A stretch of 64,000 nt of DNA from RBG-13-68-16 sp050018455 (GTDB taxonomy: Bacteria > Acidobacteriota > Thermoanaerobaculia > Thermoanaerobaculales > Thermoanaerobaculaceae): positions 54,119-118,118 of the forward strand of contig JBEKAA010000006.1 of NCBI GenBank assembly GCA_050018455.1, read 5' to 3'. Shown here piece by piece: positions 41,222 to 50,451 of this stretch. The position numbers and the translations under genes were made by a program. How positions within the stretch are numbered: the first letter of the stretch is position 1; the number at the start of each line of letters is the position of its first letter. Under the pieces are notes generated by a model that was not told where the DNA came from, did not search any database, and worked only from the letters and a program-made list of their open reading frames with translations.

Positions 41222-42709
41222 ATGACGCCCATCGACGTCTACATCCCGGACACGAGCGCCCTGGTCGAGAACCCTGAAGCGCTCGATCGCCTGCTTCAAC
41301 CCGGCAACCTGGTTGTGCTGCTGCATCAGGTGCTCGACGAGCTCGGCCGGCTGCAAGGAAGCCGTACCAAGTCCGAGGGGGTGAGGGCTGCCGCCCGAGC
41401 CGCGACGCGGAAGATCCTCGGCTACCGCAACGGCGCGCTCATCCATCACAGCTCGGAGCGCTTCCTGCGCGGAGAGATGGGCCTGGACGCGTTCGCGGCG
41501 ACCCCGACCGGCGGCGTCCTGGCCTGGGAGCCTTCCGGGTCCGTCACCTCCGGCAACGGCAACGGGCACGGCGACAACCTCATCATCCAGGCGGCACGGC
41601 GCATCCAGGCGATGAACAACGGCAACGGGCGCTTCCGGGTGGTGTTGATCTCCGAGGACTCCAACATGCTCCTCCGCTGCGACGCGCTCGGGCTTGCAGC
41701 CGAGCCGCTTCGCTTCGGCAAGCTGGACCTCAACCGCCCCGAGGAGATCTTCGACGGCGTCGTGGAGCTCGAGGTGGGCAAGGAGGTCGTCCAGGCCTTC
41801 TTCGCGAGCGGCCCGACCAGGGAGCGCTCGATCTCCCTCGACCTCCTCGCCGGCCAGCTTCCGCAACCCGTATGGAACCAGGGGCTCGCGCTGCGGTGCG
41901 GGGAGCGGGAGCTGCTCCTGCGCGTGGACGCGAGCCGTGGGATCGCCTGCGAGCTCCGTTTCGCCCAGTACTGGGACAGCAAGCGGGAGTGCTGGACCGG
42001 GCGGACCGTGCTCGGTTTCACCCCGGCGGACCCGCGCCAGGTCTTCGCCCTCGAGTTCCTCCTCGACCCGGATGTCCAGCTCGTCGTTCTCGACGGCCCG
42101 GCCGGCTCGGGCAAGACCCGCCTGATGGTGATCGCGGCCCTCTACCTCCTGTTCGGCCAACCCACCAACTTCAAGGTCCACCAGCGATCGCAACCCATCT
42201 CCGGCGCCGACCCCGGCTTCGAGAATGGCCTCATCCTGCTGCGCCCCGAGCACTCGTCGAGTCGGTTCGAGATGGGGTACCTGCCGGGCGACCACAACGA
42301 GAAGATGTCGCCCTGGCTGGAGCCTTTCTTCCAGGCGATTCGCTCGGTGGCGCTCGCCAACGGCCACGACTTCCTTCGAGAGCTCGGGGCCTCGGGCCGC
42401 CTCACGCTCCTCTCGACCTCGCTCCTGCGGGGCCTCGACATCGAGAACTCGCTGGTGCTGGTGGACGAGCTCCAGAACGGAGACCGCCACCTCGCCAAGA
42501 CGCTGATGAGCCGTTTCTGCTCCTCCTCCAAGGTGGTGCTCGCAGGGTGCCTCGACCCGATCCAGATCGACAACCCCTACGTGGACTGGCGTTCCAACGC
42601 CTTGACGCGGATCAAGCAGGCGTACCGCGGTTTCGGCCCCTTCGTCGCTCAGGTCCGGCTCGTGCACAACTACCGGGGCCCGATCTCCACCAAGGCGGAC
42701 GAGCTGTGA
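41222..42709 (+). CDS. PIN-PhoH fusion protein (YlaK-type ATPase)
   Basis: A 495-aa cytoplasmic protein: an N-terminal PIN nuclease-like domain (about 4-150; YIPDTSALVENP with Asp10) joined to a PhoH ATPase domain (about 270-490) with Walker A DGPAGSGKTR (292-299 core) and Walker B LVLVDELQN. Such fusions are thought to be RNA helicase-nucleases. The ATG at 41222 lies six bases behind TTGAAT, perhaps a weak leaderless promoter; there is no ribosome site, and an in-frame GTG at about 41201 is an alternative. It shares its strand with the 776-aa gene but is separated by the hairpin at 41045. Confidence 0.88.
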   Translation: MTPIDVYIPDTSALVENPEALDRLLQPGNLVVLLHQVLDELGRLQGSRTKSEGVRAAARAATRKILGYRNGALIHHSSERFLRGEMGLDAFAATPTGGVLAWEPSGSVTSGNGNGHGDNLIIQAARRIQAMNNGNGRFRVVLISEDSNMLLRCDALGLAAEPLRFGKLDLNRPEEIFDGVVELEVGKEVVQAFFASGPTRERSISLDLLAGQLPQPVWNQGLALRCGERELLLRVDASRGIACELRFAQYWDSKRECWTGRTVLGFTPADPRQVFALEFLLDPDVQLVVLDGPAGSGKTRLMVIAALYLLFGQPTNFKVHQRSQPISGADPGFENGLILLRPEHSSSRFEMGYLPGDHNEKMSPWLEPFFQAIRSVALANGHDFLRELGASGRLTLLSTSLLRGLDIENSLVLVDELQNGDRHLAKTLMSRFCSSSKVVLAGCLDPIQIDNPYVDWRSNALTRIKQAYRGFGPFVAQVRLVHNYRGPISTKADEL

Positions 42710-42711
42710 AG

Positions 42712-43006
42712 GAAGTTGACAGCTTCCGCCCACCCATCCGCCCAGTTGACAGTTGACAGTGCCCCCACCCACAGAGACAGTCAGGAGCTTCCGCCCACCC
42801 ATCCGCCCAGTTGACAGTTGACAGTGCCCCCACCCGCAAAGACAGTCGACAGCCTCCGCCCGCCCTCCCACCCAGTTGACAGTTGACAGTTCCCCCACCC
42901 ACCCAAGAGACGATGACAGGGAAGAAGCTCCTGGCTTCTGACTGTCGACTGTGAACTGTTGGTTCCTGGCTTCTGACTGTCAACTGTCAACTGTCAACTG
43001 TCAACT
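42712..43006. repeat. CAGTTGA-type intergenic hairpin (module D), copy 2, with a 65-base triple repeat
   Basis: Three tandem units of exactly 65 bases start at 42721, 42786 and 42851. Each contains an AGCTTCCGCC-like start, a CCCAGTTGACAGTTGACAGT core and a C-rich tail. The right side (42940-42959 and 42975-43006) returns GACTGTCGACTGTGAACTG and four GTCAACT units, which can pair with the CAGTTGA cores. It lies between phoH and the exported metallo-hydrolase gene on the same strand. Confidence 0.75.
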
Positions 43007-43091
43007 TCTTCCCACCCCGGGGACTTGCAAAGTCGGCGCGGCGGGCCGAGACTCGCGAAAGGAACGGCTATCGCCACCGTTGGAGGGAAGA

Positions 43092-43778
43092 ATGGTGCGA
43101 CCAGTCTCTGCGGCTCTGCTTCTGGCGGTTCTGCCCGCCGCGGCGGGCGCGGCGGACCTGACCGCGAAGCTCCACTGGTACGGGCAGAGCGCGTTCAGGA
43201 TCGACGGTCCTCCGGTCGTCTACATCGACCCGTTCAAGCTGCCCGACGGCCTGCCCAAAGCCGACATCATCCTGGTCACCCACGATCACTTCGACCACTG
43301 CTCCCCCGCGGACGTGGCCAAGATCCGCACCGCGAGGACCGTCGTGATCGGCCCGGCAGAGGTCGCCGTGAAACTGCGGGCGCCGGTCGAGACGATCACG
43401 CCCGGCCAGGTGCGCGACGTGCAAGGTGTCACCGTCAAGGCGGTGCCGGCCTACAACGTGGATAAGCCGTATCACCCCCGCAAGGACGGCAAGGTCGGCT
43501 ACGTCGTGACCGTGGGCGGCGTGACGTACTACCACGCCGGCGACACGGATCTGATCCCTGAGATGGCCGGCCTCGCGCCCGACGTGGCGCTGCTGCCCGT
43601 CGGCGGGACCTACACGATGACGGCCGACGAGGCCGCCCGCGCGGCACGCTCGATCAAGCCAAAGGTGGCTGTCCCGATGCACTACGGCTCGGTGGTCGGT
43701 TCGGATGCGGACGGCGGCCGATTCGCCAAGCTGCTCGAGGGTTCGGGTATCAGCGTTGTGGTGATGCAAAGAGAGTAG
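43092..43778 (+). CDS. Exported metallo-beta-lactamase-fold hydrolase (UPF0173-like)
   Basis: A 228-aa protein with a signal peptide (MVRPVSAALLLAVLPAAAGA), so it acts outside the inner membrane. The zinc motif THDHFDH, the HAGDTD loop and a C-terminal PMHYG are intact, fitting the UPF0173/YtkL-like group of small metal-dependent hydrolases; the substrate is unknown. The ATG at 43092 has GGAGGGAAGA directly upstream. The gene next door is a close paralogue without a signal peptide. Confidence 0.8.
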   Translation: MVRPVSAALLLAVLPAAAGAADLTAKLHWYGQSAFRIDGPPVVYIDPFKLPDGLPKADIILVTHDHFDHCSPADVAKIRTARTVVIGPAEVAVKLRAPVETITPGQVRDVQGVTVKAVPAYNVDKPYHPRKDGKVGYVVTVGGVTYYHAGDTDLIPEMAGLAPDVALLPVGGTYTMTADEAARAARSIKPKVAVPMHYGSVVGSDADGGRFAKLLEGSGISVVVMQRE

Positions 43779-43826
43779 ATCGGGCGGTCGACTACGGCGC
43801 CGCCCGACTGCGAGGAGGTGCACGAC

Positions 43827-44453
43827 ATGCCAACGACAGAGAACCTTCACTGGCTAGGTCACGACGCGTTCAGGATCGACGGCCCTCCGGTCGTCTACAT
43901 CGACCCCTACCAACTCGGCGAGGGGCTGCCCGCGGCGGACCTCATCCTGATCACTCACGACCACTTCGATCACCTGTCCCTTCCCGACTTCGCCAAGATC
44001 CACGTCGCCGGCACGACGGTGGTCGCGCCAATAGAGGTGGCGTCCAAGCTCAGAGAACCGGTCCAGACCATCGCACCTGGTGAGACGGTGACCGTGAAGG
44101 GCGTCACGGTGCGCGCCGTCCACGCGTACAACACGAACAAGACCTTCCACCCGAAGGGGGACGGCAAGGTGGGCTTCGTGATCACGCTCGGCGGCGTCAC
44201 CTACTACCACGCCGGCGACACCGACGTGATCCCCGAGATGACCGGCCTCGCGCCCGACGTGGCGCTGTTGCCGGTGTCCGGCACCTATGTGATGACCGCC
44301 GACGAGGCGGCCGAGGCTGCGCGAGCGATCCGGCCCAAGGTTGCCGTGCCGATGCACTACGGCGCGATCGTCGGCTCCGACGGGGATGCGCGGCGCTTCG
44401 CCAGGCTCCTGGAGGGCAGCGGCATCGAGGTCGTGATCAAGGCCAAGGAGTAA
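43827..44453 (+). CDS. Cytoplasmic metallo-beta-lactamase-fold hydrolase, paralogue of the preceding gene
   Basis: A 208-aa protein with THDHFDH, HAGDTD and PMHYG, clearly similar to the product of the previous gene over its whole mature length but lacking a signal peptide. The ATG at 43827 has AGGAGG eight bases upstream; an in-frame GTG at 43818 overlaps that site and is unlikely. A tandem duplication followed by loss (or gain) of export is inferred. Ends before a bidirectional terminator. Confidence 0.8.
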   Translation: MPTTENLHWLGHDAFRIDGPPVVYIDPYQLGEGLPAADLILITHDHFDHLSLPDFAKIHVAGTTVVAPIEVASKLREPVQTIAPGETVTVKGVTVRAVHAYNTNKTFHPKGDGKVGFVITLGGVTYYHAGDTDVIPEMTGLAPDVALLPVSGTYVMTADEAAEAARAIRPKVAVPMHYGAIVGSDGDARRFARLLEGSGIEVVIKAKE

Positions 44454-44566
44454 GGGTCGGGCCGCGCCCGCACGGGTCGATGGGTCAGCCGGCGACGCGG
44501 GCCCCCGGCTTATGCCAATTCACCGAATGAAGAGCGGTATCAACCCTGCGGTCGCGTGACGAAGAA

Positions 44567-44593
44567 CCGGGGTGGGCGCGACGCCCACCCCGG
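44567..44593. terminator. Bidirectional terminator between the hydrolase pair and pilY1
   Basis: A perfect 12-base stem CCGGGGTGGGCG / CGCCCACCCCGG with a CGA loop lies between convergent genes. The plus side is followed by TGCGTTT; the minus side by TTCTTCG. Confidence 0.65.
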
Positions 44594-44618
44594 TGCGTTT
44601 GGAAAGGGGCCGTGCCTG

Positions 44619-47600
44619 CTACTGAAGCTCGACCCACCACTCGATCGCGGCGCCGGTGCCGCCTGGCAGTGAGACCGCCACGCCTTGAATTGCCTGGAAG
44701 TACGCCGTTCCGCCCGTGCCGGCGAACGAGTGGGCGGCAAGCGGCGTGGCCCCGCTCTGGCCCAGGCCCGACGCTGCTCCGGCCCCGGCGTCCGCAACCT
44801 TGAGGATGTACTGGCTGCCGGGGTTACTGCCACCGCTGCCGCTCTCGCCGTTCCCGACGTCCGTCGAGTTGAAGACCAGACTGCCGTTCGCGAGGCTGGC
44901 GGCGTCGAAATAGATCTCCACCACGTAGGACTCGCCCGCGCAGCTCGCGTCGGGGTCGAACAGCAGATACACGGCGGCGACCAGCCCGGGTTGCCCCGGG
45001 TTCGGCACGTAGATACTCGGCGCCGCCGTTGCCTGCGTGCGGTGCCCAAGGTGCGTCGTCGTCGTCGAGCCGTCCGCGTTCGTGATCGTGACCATGAGGT
45101 CGCGGATGTTCAGCTTCTGAATCACGGTCTGCGGGCTCGCCGCGATGGTCCTGGACGCCAGGAAAAGTCCGGGGATGAAGTTGGGGGGGGCACTCGCGGG
45201 GGCGTCGAGGCCCACGTTCAGCCCCATGATGTACTGGCTCAGCTCGTAGAACGAACCCGACGAGAAGGCGTAGAGGTTGTACGACGGGTTTTGCGAGGGG
45301 TAGTTCGCGATCGCCGCGGAGTAATAGAGCGGATCGCCTGCGACGACGGAGTTGGCATCGGGCATCGCCTGAGGGGAGGCCCAGGTACTCGTGGCCATGC
45401 TCGTGCGCTCCAGGAGCCACAGATGGCCCTGCAGGTCGAGCTGGACGCCCTGGTTGACGTCGTTGTCCGGCTGGTAGTAGCCGGCAGCGATGCTCCAGAT
45501 CGACGAGTCGGCGAAGTTCTGGTTGCGCACCCAGGGACCTCCCGCCGGCTGGTCGGTGCTGAAGTCCGCGACCGCGTCGTCGCCGCGCGGGTGGCCGGAG
45601 GTGAGCCCCTGCAGGGCGTCGAGGCGCAGGTAGCGCGGCGTCGGGTTCAAAGTCGTCGCGTCGGTCGCGCTGTAGTTGAGGTACCCGCTGCCGATGACCA
45701 GTTCCCAGTTGTTGCCGCCGGTGGTCCCGCCGACGGCCGGGATGCTCCACGTGTTGTCGAGATCCGCGAGCACCCCCGTCCCGGCCTTGCCGGTCCTGTG
45801 CACGCTCCACAGCGGCATCACCGGCGGCGCTGCCTCCGGGTTCCCCGAGGAGTAGGCGGCGATCCCGTACCCGTAGTTGGGGTCGCCGGCGTAGTTCGTG
45901 CCACTGGCGTACGCCCGGGGAGGCGTGGGGTGCGTGATGTCGATGGCGTGCAGCCCTTGGCCGCCCGGTCCCTCGACCATGTAGAGAACGGTTCGATAGT
46001 TGGTGCCGTCCGACGCGCTCGGATCGTAGATGTCGGCCACGCGCGGAGAGTTCGCCGGGCCGTAGAGATGCTGCCACGGCAGCTTGAGCTCGCCCATGGC
46101 GTACCTCACGGGATCGAGCGTGTAGTTGTTGTAGAGCTGCGCCTGGATGTCGAGCATGTCGGGGGGGAGGAGGGCCACGAGCTCGGCGCCGTCGTTGAGG
46201 TCGAACCCGTGGATTTCGCCGTCGGAGGAGCCGATCCAGAATGCCGGGTTCCGGTTCGCGTACGCGTTCTCGAAGGCGCTGTGCCCCGAGAACTGCTTCC
46301 ACTGCTGAGGGCCGGCGATGAGCGCCGGCGTGGAGTTGATGACCGCGCCAAGCGCCCATCTCCTCGGGTTGCCGTTTCCATCGTTGCCGCGGATGAAGTC
46401 CACGACCTGAGGGGTGATGCCGCAGTTGCCGCAGATCGCGTTGAGGGCTCCGACGTTTGCCGCCTCGATCGGCACCAGGACCCGCGCCGGGTTCCCGCTC
46501 GGACCCAGCTGGCTGGGGTCCCACGTGTAGATCTTGCGCGGCAAGCCGTTGTTCGGTGTCTGGGCTTGCCCCAGCGCGGTATACGCGCTGACAACGGCAC
46601 CGGCGTCCCACACCAGCCGGTAGGTGTCCGGGGCCTTGCAGGCGCCGGTCGTGACGTTGCACCGCCCGATCCCGTTGGACACGGTCGGGCAGTCGCCGTC
46701 GCTGTGGCAGACGAGCGGGCTGGAAAGGTCGTAGGCGTACACGTGCCCGCGCCACCCGGGGTACTCCGCGCTCGTGATCAGGCCGACGGTGGCGAGGACC
46801 GAGGAGCTGGCGATCGACGGCGCCGACGTCGTGTAGTTGCCGACGCCATACGCGCCGAGCACGTCGGACAGGGCGTTGTAGAGCGTGGCGGCGGAGCCGG
46901 CGAAGAACGCGTAGTTGCCGTGCGCGGGGGTGTGCGAGTAGTTGGCGGTACAGGGAGTCGTGGAGGTGGGCCCGTCGTAGCTGCCCGGGCTGCCCTCGGG
47001 CAGATAGGGGTCGGCCGCCGTGTTGAACCCTGCGTCACCGTTCGGCGAGGAGGCATCCGTGCGGCCCCTGTACGCCGTGTAGTTCAGCTCGCAGGGAGCG
47101 ACATCCTGGCTGATCCCGATGACCCACGTGCGCACGTCGAGGCTCTTGAGCAGCCCCGTCGCGGGGTCGATCACCTGGGAGTTCCAGGCGTCCTCGGCAC
47201 GTCCCGCCCCGAAAATGGTGTACTGATCCGGGCATGTGATCCCGGAGTCCCCGCCGTCGGGGCACCCGGGACCAAAATAGTACGCGTACGAACCGGGAGC
47301 CGGCACGTTGGAGCAACTACAGTTCGCACTGCTTGATATGCACGGGTTAGGTTCAATCCAGTTGCCCCAGGTGCCGAAGCCCGTCAATAGACTGCAACCT
47401 CCCGGATTGCCGATGTTCGAGATCCCGTCAGTGACCAGGATGGTCGCGTACTGACGGTTGCAGTCGATCTTCGGATCCGGCGGAAGGGTGAACGAGTTGC
47501 CGAGGTTGTCCGTCAGCGGCGTGTTGGCGGCCGTGCCGACCGCCGTGTCCTGCAGCATCGTCGTGGCAAAGGCGAGGGCGGCCACGGTCGGAGTGCTTCC

Positions 47601-49652
47601 GAACACGTCCTGGCCCCCGAGTGCGACAAGCCCCATCGCCGTCTCGATCGTCGTCACGTCTCCCTTGTCCGACGTGTCGATGGTCGCCACGACGCCCACC
47701 TGGTTGAAGAAATTCCCGGCAGGGTTCGGACAGCCGCCCTGGAGGGGGTTGCACGGCACGTAGTCGATCGCAGTCGAGAAGATCTCCAGCCCCCAGTTCA
47801 CGAGGTTCTTGTTCTGGCCGACGACGTCCAGGAACGGCTGGAAGATGGCGTCGGCCGCGTTGTTGCCGACGAACGGGTTGCCGTTGGCGTCGAAGATCAG
47901 CGCGTTGCCGAACGTGGGTGACCCGGTGGTGAAGTCCCGGAAGCTCCAACCCGGCTGCTGATTGGCGGGAAGCGCCTGCCTGATGGTCGGGTCCGCGCTG
48001 TTGTACAGGTTGAACGGCGGCCCGGGGTCCTGTTGCGGCGTGGCGTAGACGACGGTCCAGACGTAGCTGTGCGTATAGTCCAGGCCCACCGCGGTGGGCG
48101 CCACGTCGATCGGCCCCTGGGGACCGGAGTTGAACGCCGGCGTCGATGCGAACGTCACCCCCGGGGTCACGGTCGGATCCCACAGGGGGTTGGTGACCGT
48201 CGGCCACACCGCCGGCGGTTGCCAGGGCGTGATGATGCTCACGGAGTTCCCGAGCACGTTCTTGACGACCGCCATCCGGCTCGGGAACTCCTGGTCCACT
48301 ACCAGGGTGTACGTCCACGTCGTGCACAGCAGAGGCTCGCCGCTCGCCTGCGCTAGCAGCACGCCCGCCGGGAACAACGAGTAACCCGGCCCGGTCGGCG
48401 GCGTGGGCGTGGGTGTCCTGGTCGGCGTCTTGGTCGGCGTCGCCGTCGGCGTGTTCGTCGGCGTGAAGGTCGGCGTGAAGGTCGGCGTGAAGGTCGGCGT
48501 GAAGGTCGGCGTGAAGGTCGCCGTGAAGGTCGGCGTCACGGTCGGCGTATTCGTCGGCGTCTTCGTCGGCGTGTTCGTCGGCGTGTTCGTCGGCGTATAG
48601 GTCGGCGTCATGGTCGGCGTGATCGTCGGCGTGTTCGTCGGGGTCGACGTCGGGGTGGCGGTGCCCGTCGGCGTGTAGGTCGGTGTCGGCGTGATCGTCG
48701 GCGTATTGGTCGGTATCGGCGTCTTGGTCGGTGTCGGTGTGGCCGTGCCCGTCGGCGTGTAGGTCGGTGTCGGCGTGATCGTCGGCGTGTTCGTCGGCGT
48801 CGGCGTCTTGGTCGGCGTCTGCGTGATCGTCGGAGTCGGCGTGATCGTCGGAGTCGGCGTGCGCGTCGGCGTCGCGGTGGGCGTGCCTGTGGTCGTCGGC
48901 GTCGGCGTGGGTGTCTTGGTCGGCGTGGGCGTCTTGGTCGGTGTGGTTGTCGGCGTGATCGTCGGCGTCTTGGTCGGCGTGGATGTCGGCGTGATCGTCG
49001 GTGTCGGTGTGATCGTCGGCGTCGGCGTCTTGGTCGGTGTCGGCGTGACCGTCGGCGTGTTCGTAGGCGTCGGCGTTTTGGTCGGCGTCGGCGTGACCGT
49101 CGGCGTGTTCGTCGGCGTCGGCGTCTTGGTCGGTGTCGCGGTCGGGGTGACCGTCGGCGTTTTCGTCGGCGTGGGCGTCGTGGTCGGCGTCGCCGTCGGC
49201 GTCATTGTGGGCGTCGTCGTCGGCGTGGCGGTCGCGGTCGGCGTGACGGTCGCGGTCGGCGTGGGGGTCGTGGTCGGCGTCGCGGTCGCGGTCGGCGTCG
49301 GGGTCGGCGTCGGGGTCGCGCAGGTGTTGGGGTCGGGCGCGCCGACCCAGCTCATCATCGGGTTCGTCCCTGTGCTGTCCGCGCCGTTCCACACGATGTC
49401 CTGGATTCTGCTGGAGGTGCTCGGGCTGTAGATGTTGAGGTTGTTGCCCCGGTAGTCCCACCCCATCGACCCGCTCACGTCGAGGACGATCAGGATGTTG
49501 GCCTTGGCCTGCTGGAACGTGATCTGCTGCATCAGGTCGTAGCCCTCGCCGGCCGGCTTGAGCGTCGCAGCCCACCCCCCAACCGCCACCGTCACGGCCA
49601 GCACGATAGCGATCAAGCACGTCCTCGTACGCATGGTCCGAATCCTCGTCAT
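44619..49652 (-). CDS. pilY1: PilY1-like pilus tip adhesin with a split von Willebrand A domain
   Basis: A 1677-aa secreted protein, last gene of the minor-pilin operon. The ATG at 49652 has GGAGG five bases upstream and starts a signal peptide. The first half of a VWA domain follows, with the metal site DVSGS (58-62). A Thr-Pro linker of about 300 residues (about 111-417) then interrupts the domain before its later strands resume (a LVTDG motif is recognisable). The C-terminal half is the PilY1-type beta-propeller (FWIGSSDGEIHGFDLNDG). PilY1 proteins prime pilus assembly and mediate surface attachment or sensing. The length is well above the usual 1100-1200 aa mainly because of the linker. 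Confidence 0.85.
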   Translation of the reverse strand: MTRIRTMRTRTCLIAIVLAVTVAVGGWAATLKPAGEGYDLMQQITFQQAKANILIVLDVSGSMGWDYRGNNLNIYSPSTSSRIQDIVWNGADSTGTNPMMSWVGAPDPNTCATPTPTPTPTATATPTTTPTPTATVTPTATATPTTTPTMTPTATPTTTPTPTKTPTVTPTATPTKTPTPTNTPTVTPTPTKTPTPTNTPTVTPTPTKTPTPTITPTPTITPTSTPTKTPTITPTTTPTKTPTPTKTPTPTPTTTGTPTATPTRTPTPTITPTPTITQTPTKTPTPTNTPTITPTPTYTPTGTATPTPTKTPIPTNTPTITPTPTYTPTGTATPTSTPTNTPTITPTMTPTYTPTNTPTNTPTKTPTNTPTVTPTFTATFTPTFTPTFTPTFTPTFTPTNTPTATPTKTPTRTPTPTPPTGPGYSLFPAGVLLAQASGEPLLCTTWTYTLVVDQEFPSRMAVVKNVLGNSVSIITPWQPPAVWPTVTNPLWDPTVTPGVTFASTPAFNSGPQGPIDVAPTAVGLDYTHSYVWTVVYATPQQDPGPPFNLYNSADPTIRQALPANQQPGWSFRDFTTGSPTFGNALIFDANGNPFVGNNAADAIFQPFLDVVGQNKNLVNWGLEIFSTAIDYVPCNPLQGGCPNPAGNFFNQVGVVATIDTSDKGDVTTIETAMGLVALGGQDVFGSTPTVAALAFATTMLQDTAVGTAANTPLTDNLGNSFTLPPDPKIDCNRQYATILVTDGISNIGNPGGCSLLTGFGTWGNWIEPNPCISSSANCSCSNVPAPGSYAYYFGPGCPDGGDSGITCPDQYTIFGAGRAEDAWNSQVIDPATGLLKSLDVRTWVIGISQDVAPCELNYTAYRGRTDASSPNGDAGFNTAADPYLPEGSPGSYDGPTSTTPCTANYSHTPAHGNYAFFAGSAATLYNALSDVLGAYGVGNYTTSAPSIASSSVLATVGLITSAEYPGWRGHVYAYDLSSPLVCHSDGDCPTVSNGIGRCNVTTGACKAPDTYRLVWDAGAVVSAYTALGQAQTPNNGLPRKIYTWDPSQLGPSGNPARVLVPIEAANVGALNAICGNCGITPQVVDFIRGNDGNGNPRRWALGAVINSTPALIAGPQQWKQFSGHSAFENAYANRNPAFWIGSSDGEIHGFDLNDGAELVALLPPDMLDIQAQLYNNYTLDPVRYAMGELKLPWQHLYGPANSPRVADIYDPSASDGTNYRTVLYMVEGPGGQGLHAIDITHPTPPRAYASGTNYAGDPNYGYGIAAYSSGNPEAAPPVMPLWSVHRTGKAGTGVLADLDNTWSIPAVGGTTGGNNWELVIGSGYLNYSATDATTLNPTPRYLRLDALQGLTSGHPRGDDAVADFSTDQPAGGPWVRNQNFADSSIWSIAAGYYQPDNDVNQGVQLDLQGHLWLLERTSMATSTWASPQAMPDANSVVAGDPLYYSAAIANYPSQNPSYNLYAFSSGSFYELSQYIMGLNVGLDAPASAPPNFIPGLFLASRTIAASPQTVIQKLNIRDLMVTITNADGSTTTTHLGHRTQATAAPSIYVPNPGQPGLVAAVYLLFDPDASCAGESYVVEIYFDAASLANGSLVFNSTDVGNGESGSGGSNPGSQYILKVADAGAGAASGLGQSGATPLAAHSFAGTGGTAYFQAIQGVAVSLPGGTGAAIEWWVELQ
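48403..49320 (-). repeat. Coding minisatellite for the Thr-Pro linker of pilY1
   Basis: About 0.9 kb of short in-frame repeats, read on the plus strand as GTCGGCGTG/GTCGGCGTC variants in units of six to 24 bases, including five near-identical 12-base units at 48463-48522. On the coding strand they give TPTxTPT-type repeats. Such tracts can change length by slippage in multiples of three without a frameshift. Confidence 0.85.
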
Positions 49653-49702
49653 ATCAACCTCCGCACTCCATCCGCCGCGAGCGAATCGCCCGTTCTCGGC
49701 GA

Positions 49703-50425
49703 TCAACCTGTGATTCGCCCGCTCCAGAAACCCGAGCTTGTGCAGCCCGCATCCTTGCACTTCTGGTAATCCCCGTTGTTTGGTGCGCCGGCCAGGTTGA
49801 GCTCTTCCTCGATGATCTTGACGCCAAGGACCCTGGCATTCCCGCTGGCTTGGTCCACCCCCTGGGAGTCGGTGACGAACCCGACCGAGATCAAACGGAG
49901 CTTGGGGTCGTAGTTCACCAAGGGGCTCAAGGCTCCGCCCGGGGCGAGATCGTCCACGTTGTTACGGACATAGACGCTGTAGTAGACGCGGATCGGGTTG
50001 CCGCCCGTGGCCACCTGCGTGATCTCCTGGTTGGCCACTTCCTCGCCGCCGCCGGGGACTGTCGTCAGGTACGTCCCGAGATGCTGGAGATCCCAGAGGG
50101 GTGGCATGGTGCTCGGCGGCGGCACCGGCACCTGCGGGTCCGATCCCGCCGACGGCGGCGCCGCGGCGGTCCTGGCGACCGGTATGTGGCTGAAGAACAT
50201 GGTCAGGGTGTTCGAGCTGTAAGCTCCCTGGAAGGGCGCGAGGATCAGCTCGGCCCTTCGCAGGCCGGCCTCGGACGCGTAGAGGGCCGCCTTCTGCAGC
50301 TCCTGGCGCGACGAGGTCTTGTCCTCCTGCGTCATCATCATCACCGCGGTTATCCCCAGCACCGTGAGGATCAGCAAGACGAGGATCACCATCACCAGCG
50401 CCACGCCGCGCTCTTCCTGCCTCAT
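49703..50425 (-). CDS. pilX: PilX-like minor pilin
   Basis: A 240-aa pilin-like protein with a short leader, MRQEERG, before the hydrophobic helix VALVMVILVLLILTVLGI. The ATG at 50425 is chosen because this gives the usual PilX leader; an ATG at 50449 would add eight residues. The mature part starts without the usual Phe, and lacks Glu5 as many PilX proteins do. Two C-terminal Cys (CKDAGC) may form a disulfide. It lies between pilW and pilY1 in the operon. Confidence 0.8.
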   Translation of the reverse strand: MRQEERGVALVMVILVLLILTVLGITAVMMMTQEDKTSSRQELQKAALYASEAGLRRAELILAPFQGAYSSNTLTMFFSHIPVARTAAAPPSAGSDPQVPVPPPSTMPPLWDLQHLGTYLTTVPGGGEEVANQEITQVATGGNPIRVYYSVYVRNNVDDLAPGGALSPLVNYDPKLRLISVGFVTDSQGVDQASGNARVLGVKIIEEELNLAGAPNNGDYQKCKDAGCTSSGFWSGRITG

Positions 50426-50451
50426 GCGAACGTTCCCTTCCCCGGCCATGA

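Noticed and set aside
42721..42915. Possible CRISPR array (three regular 65-base units)
   Set aside because: The units are near-identical over their whole length with no unique spacers, and no cas genes are near.
48403..49320. Long plus-strand frames of Val-Gly repeats and CRISPR-like periodicity
   Set aside because: This is the antisense reading of the Thr-Pro tract in pilY1; the minus strand carries the signal peptide, VWA and propeller.
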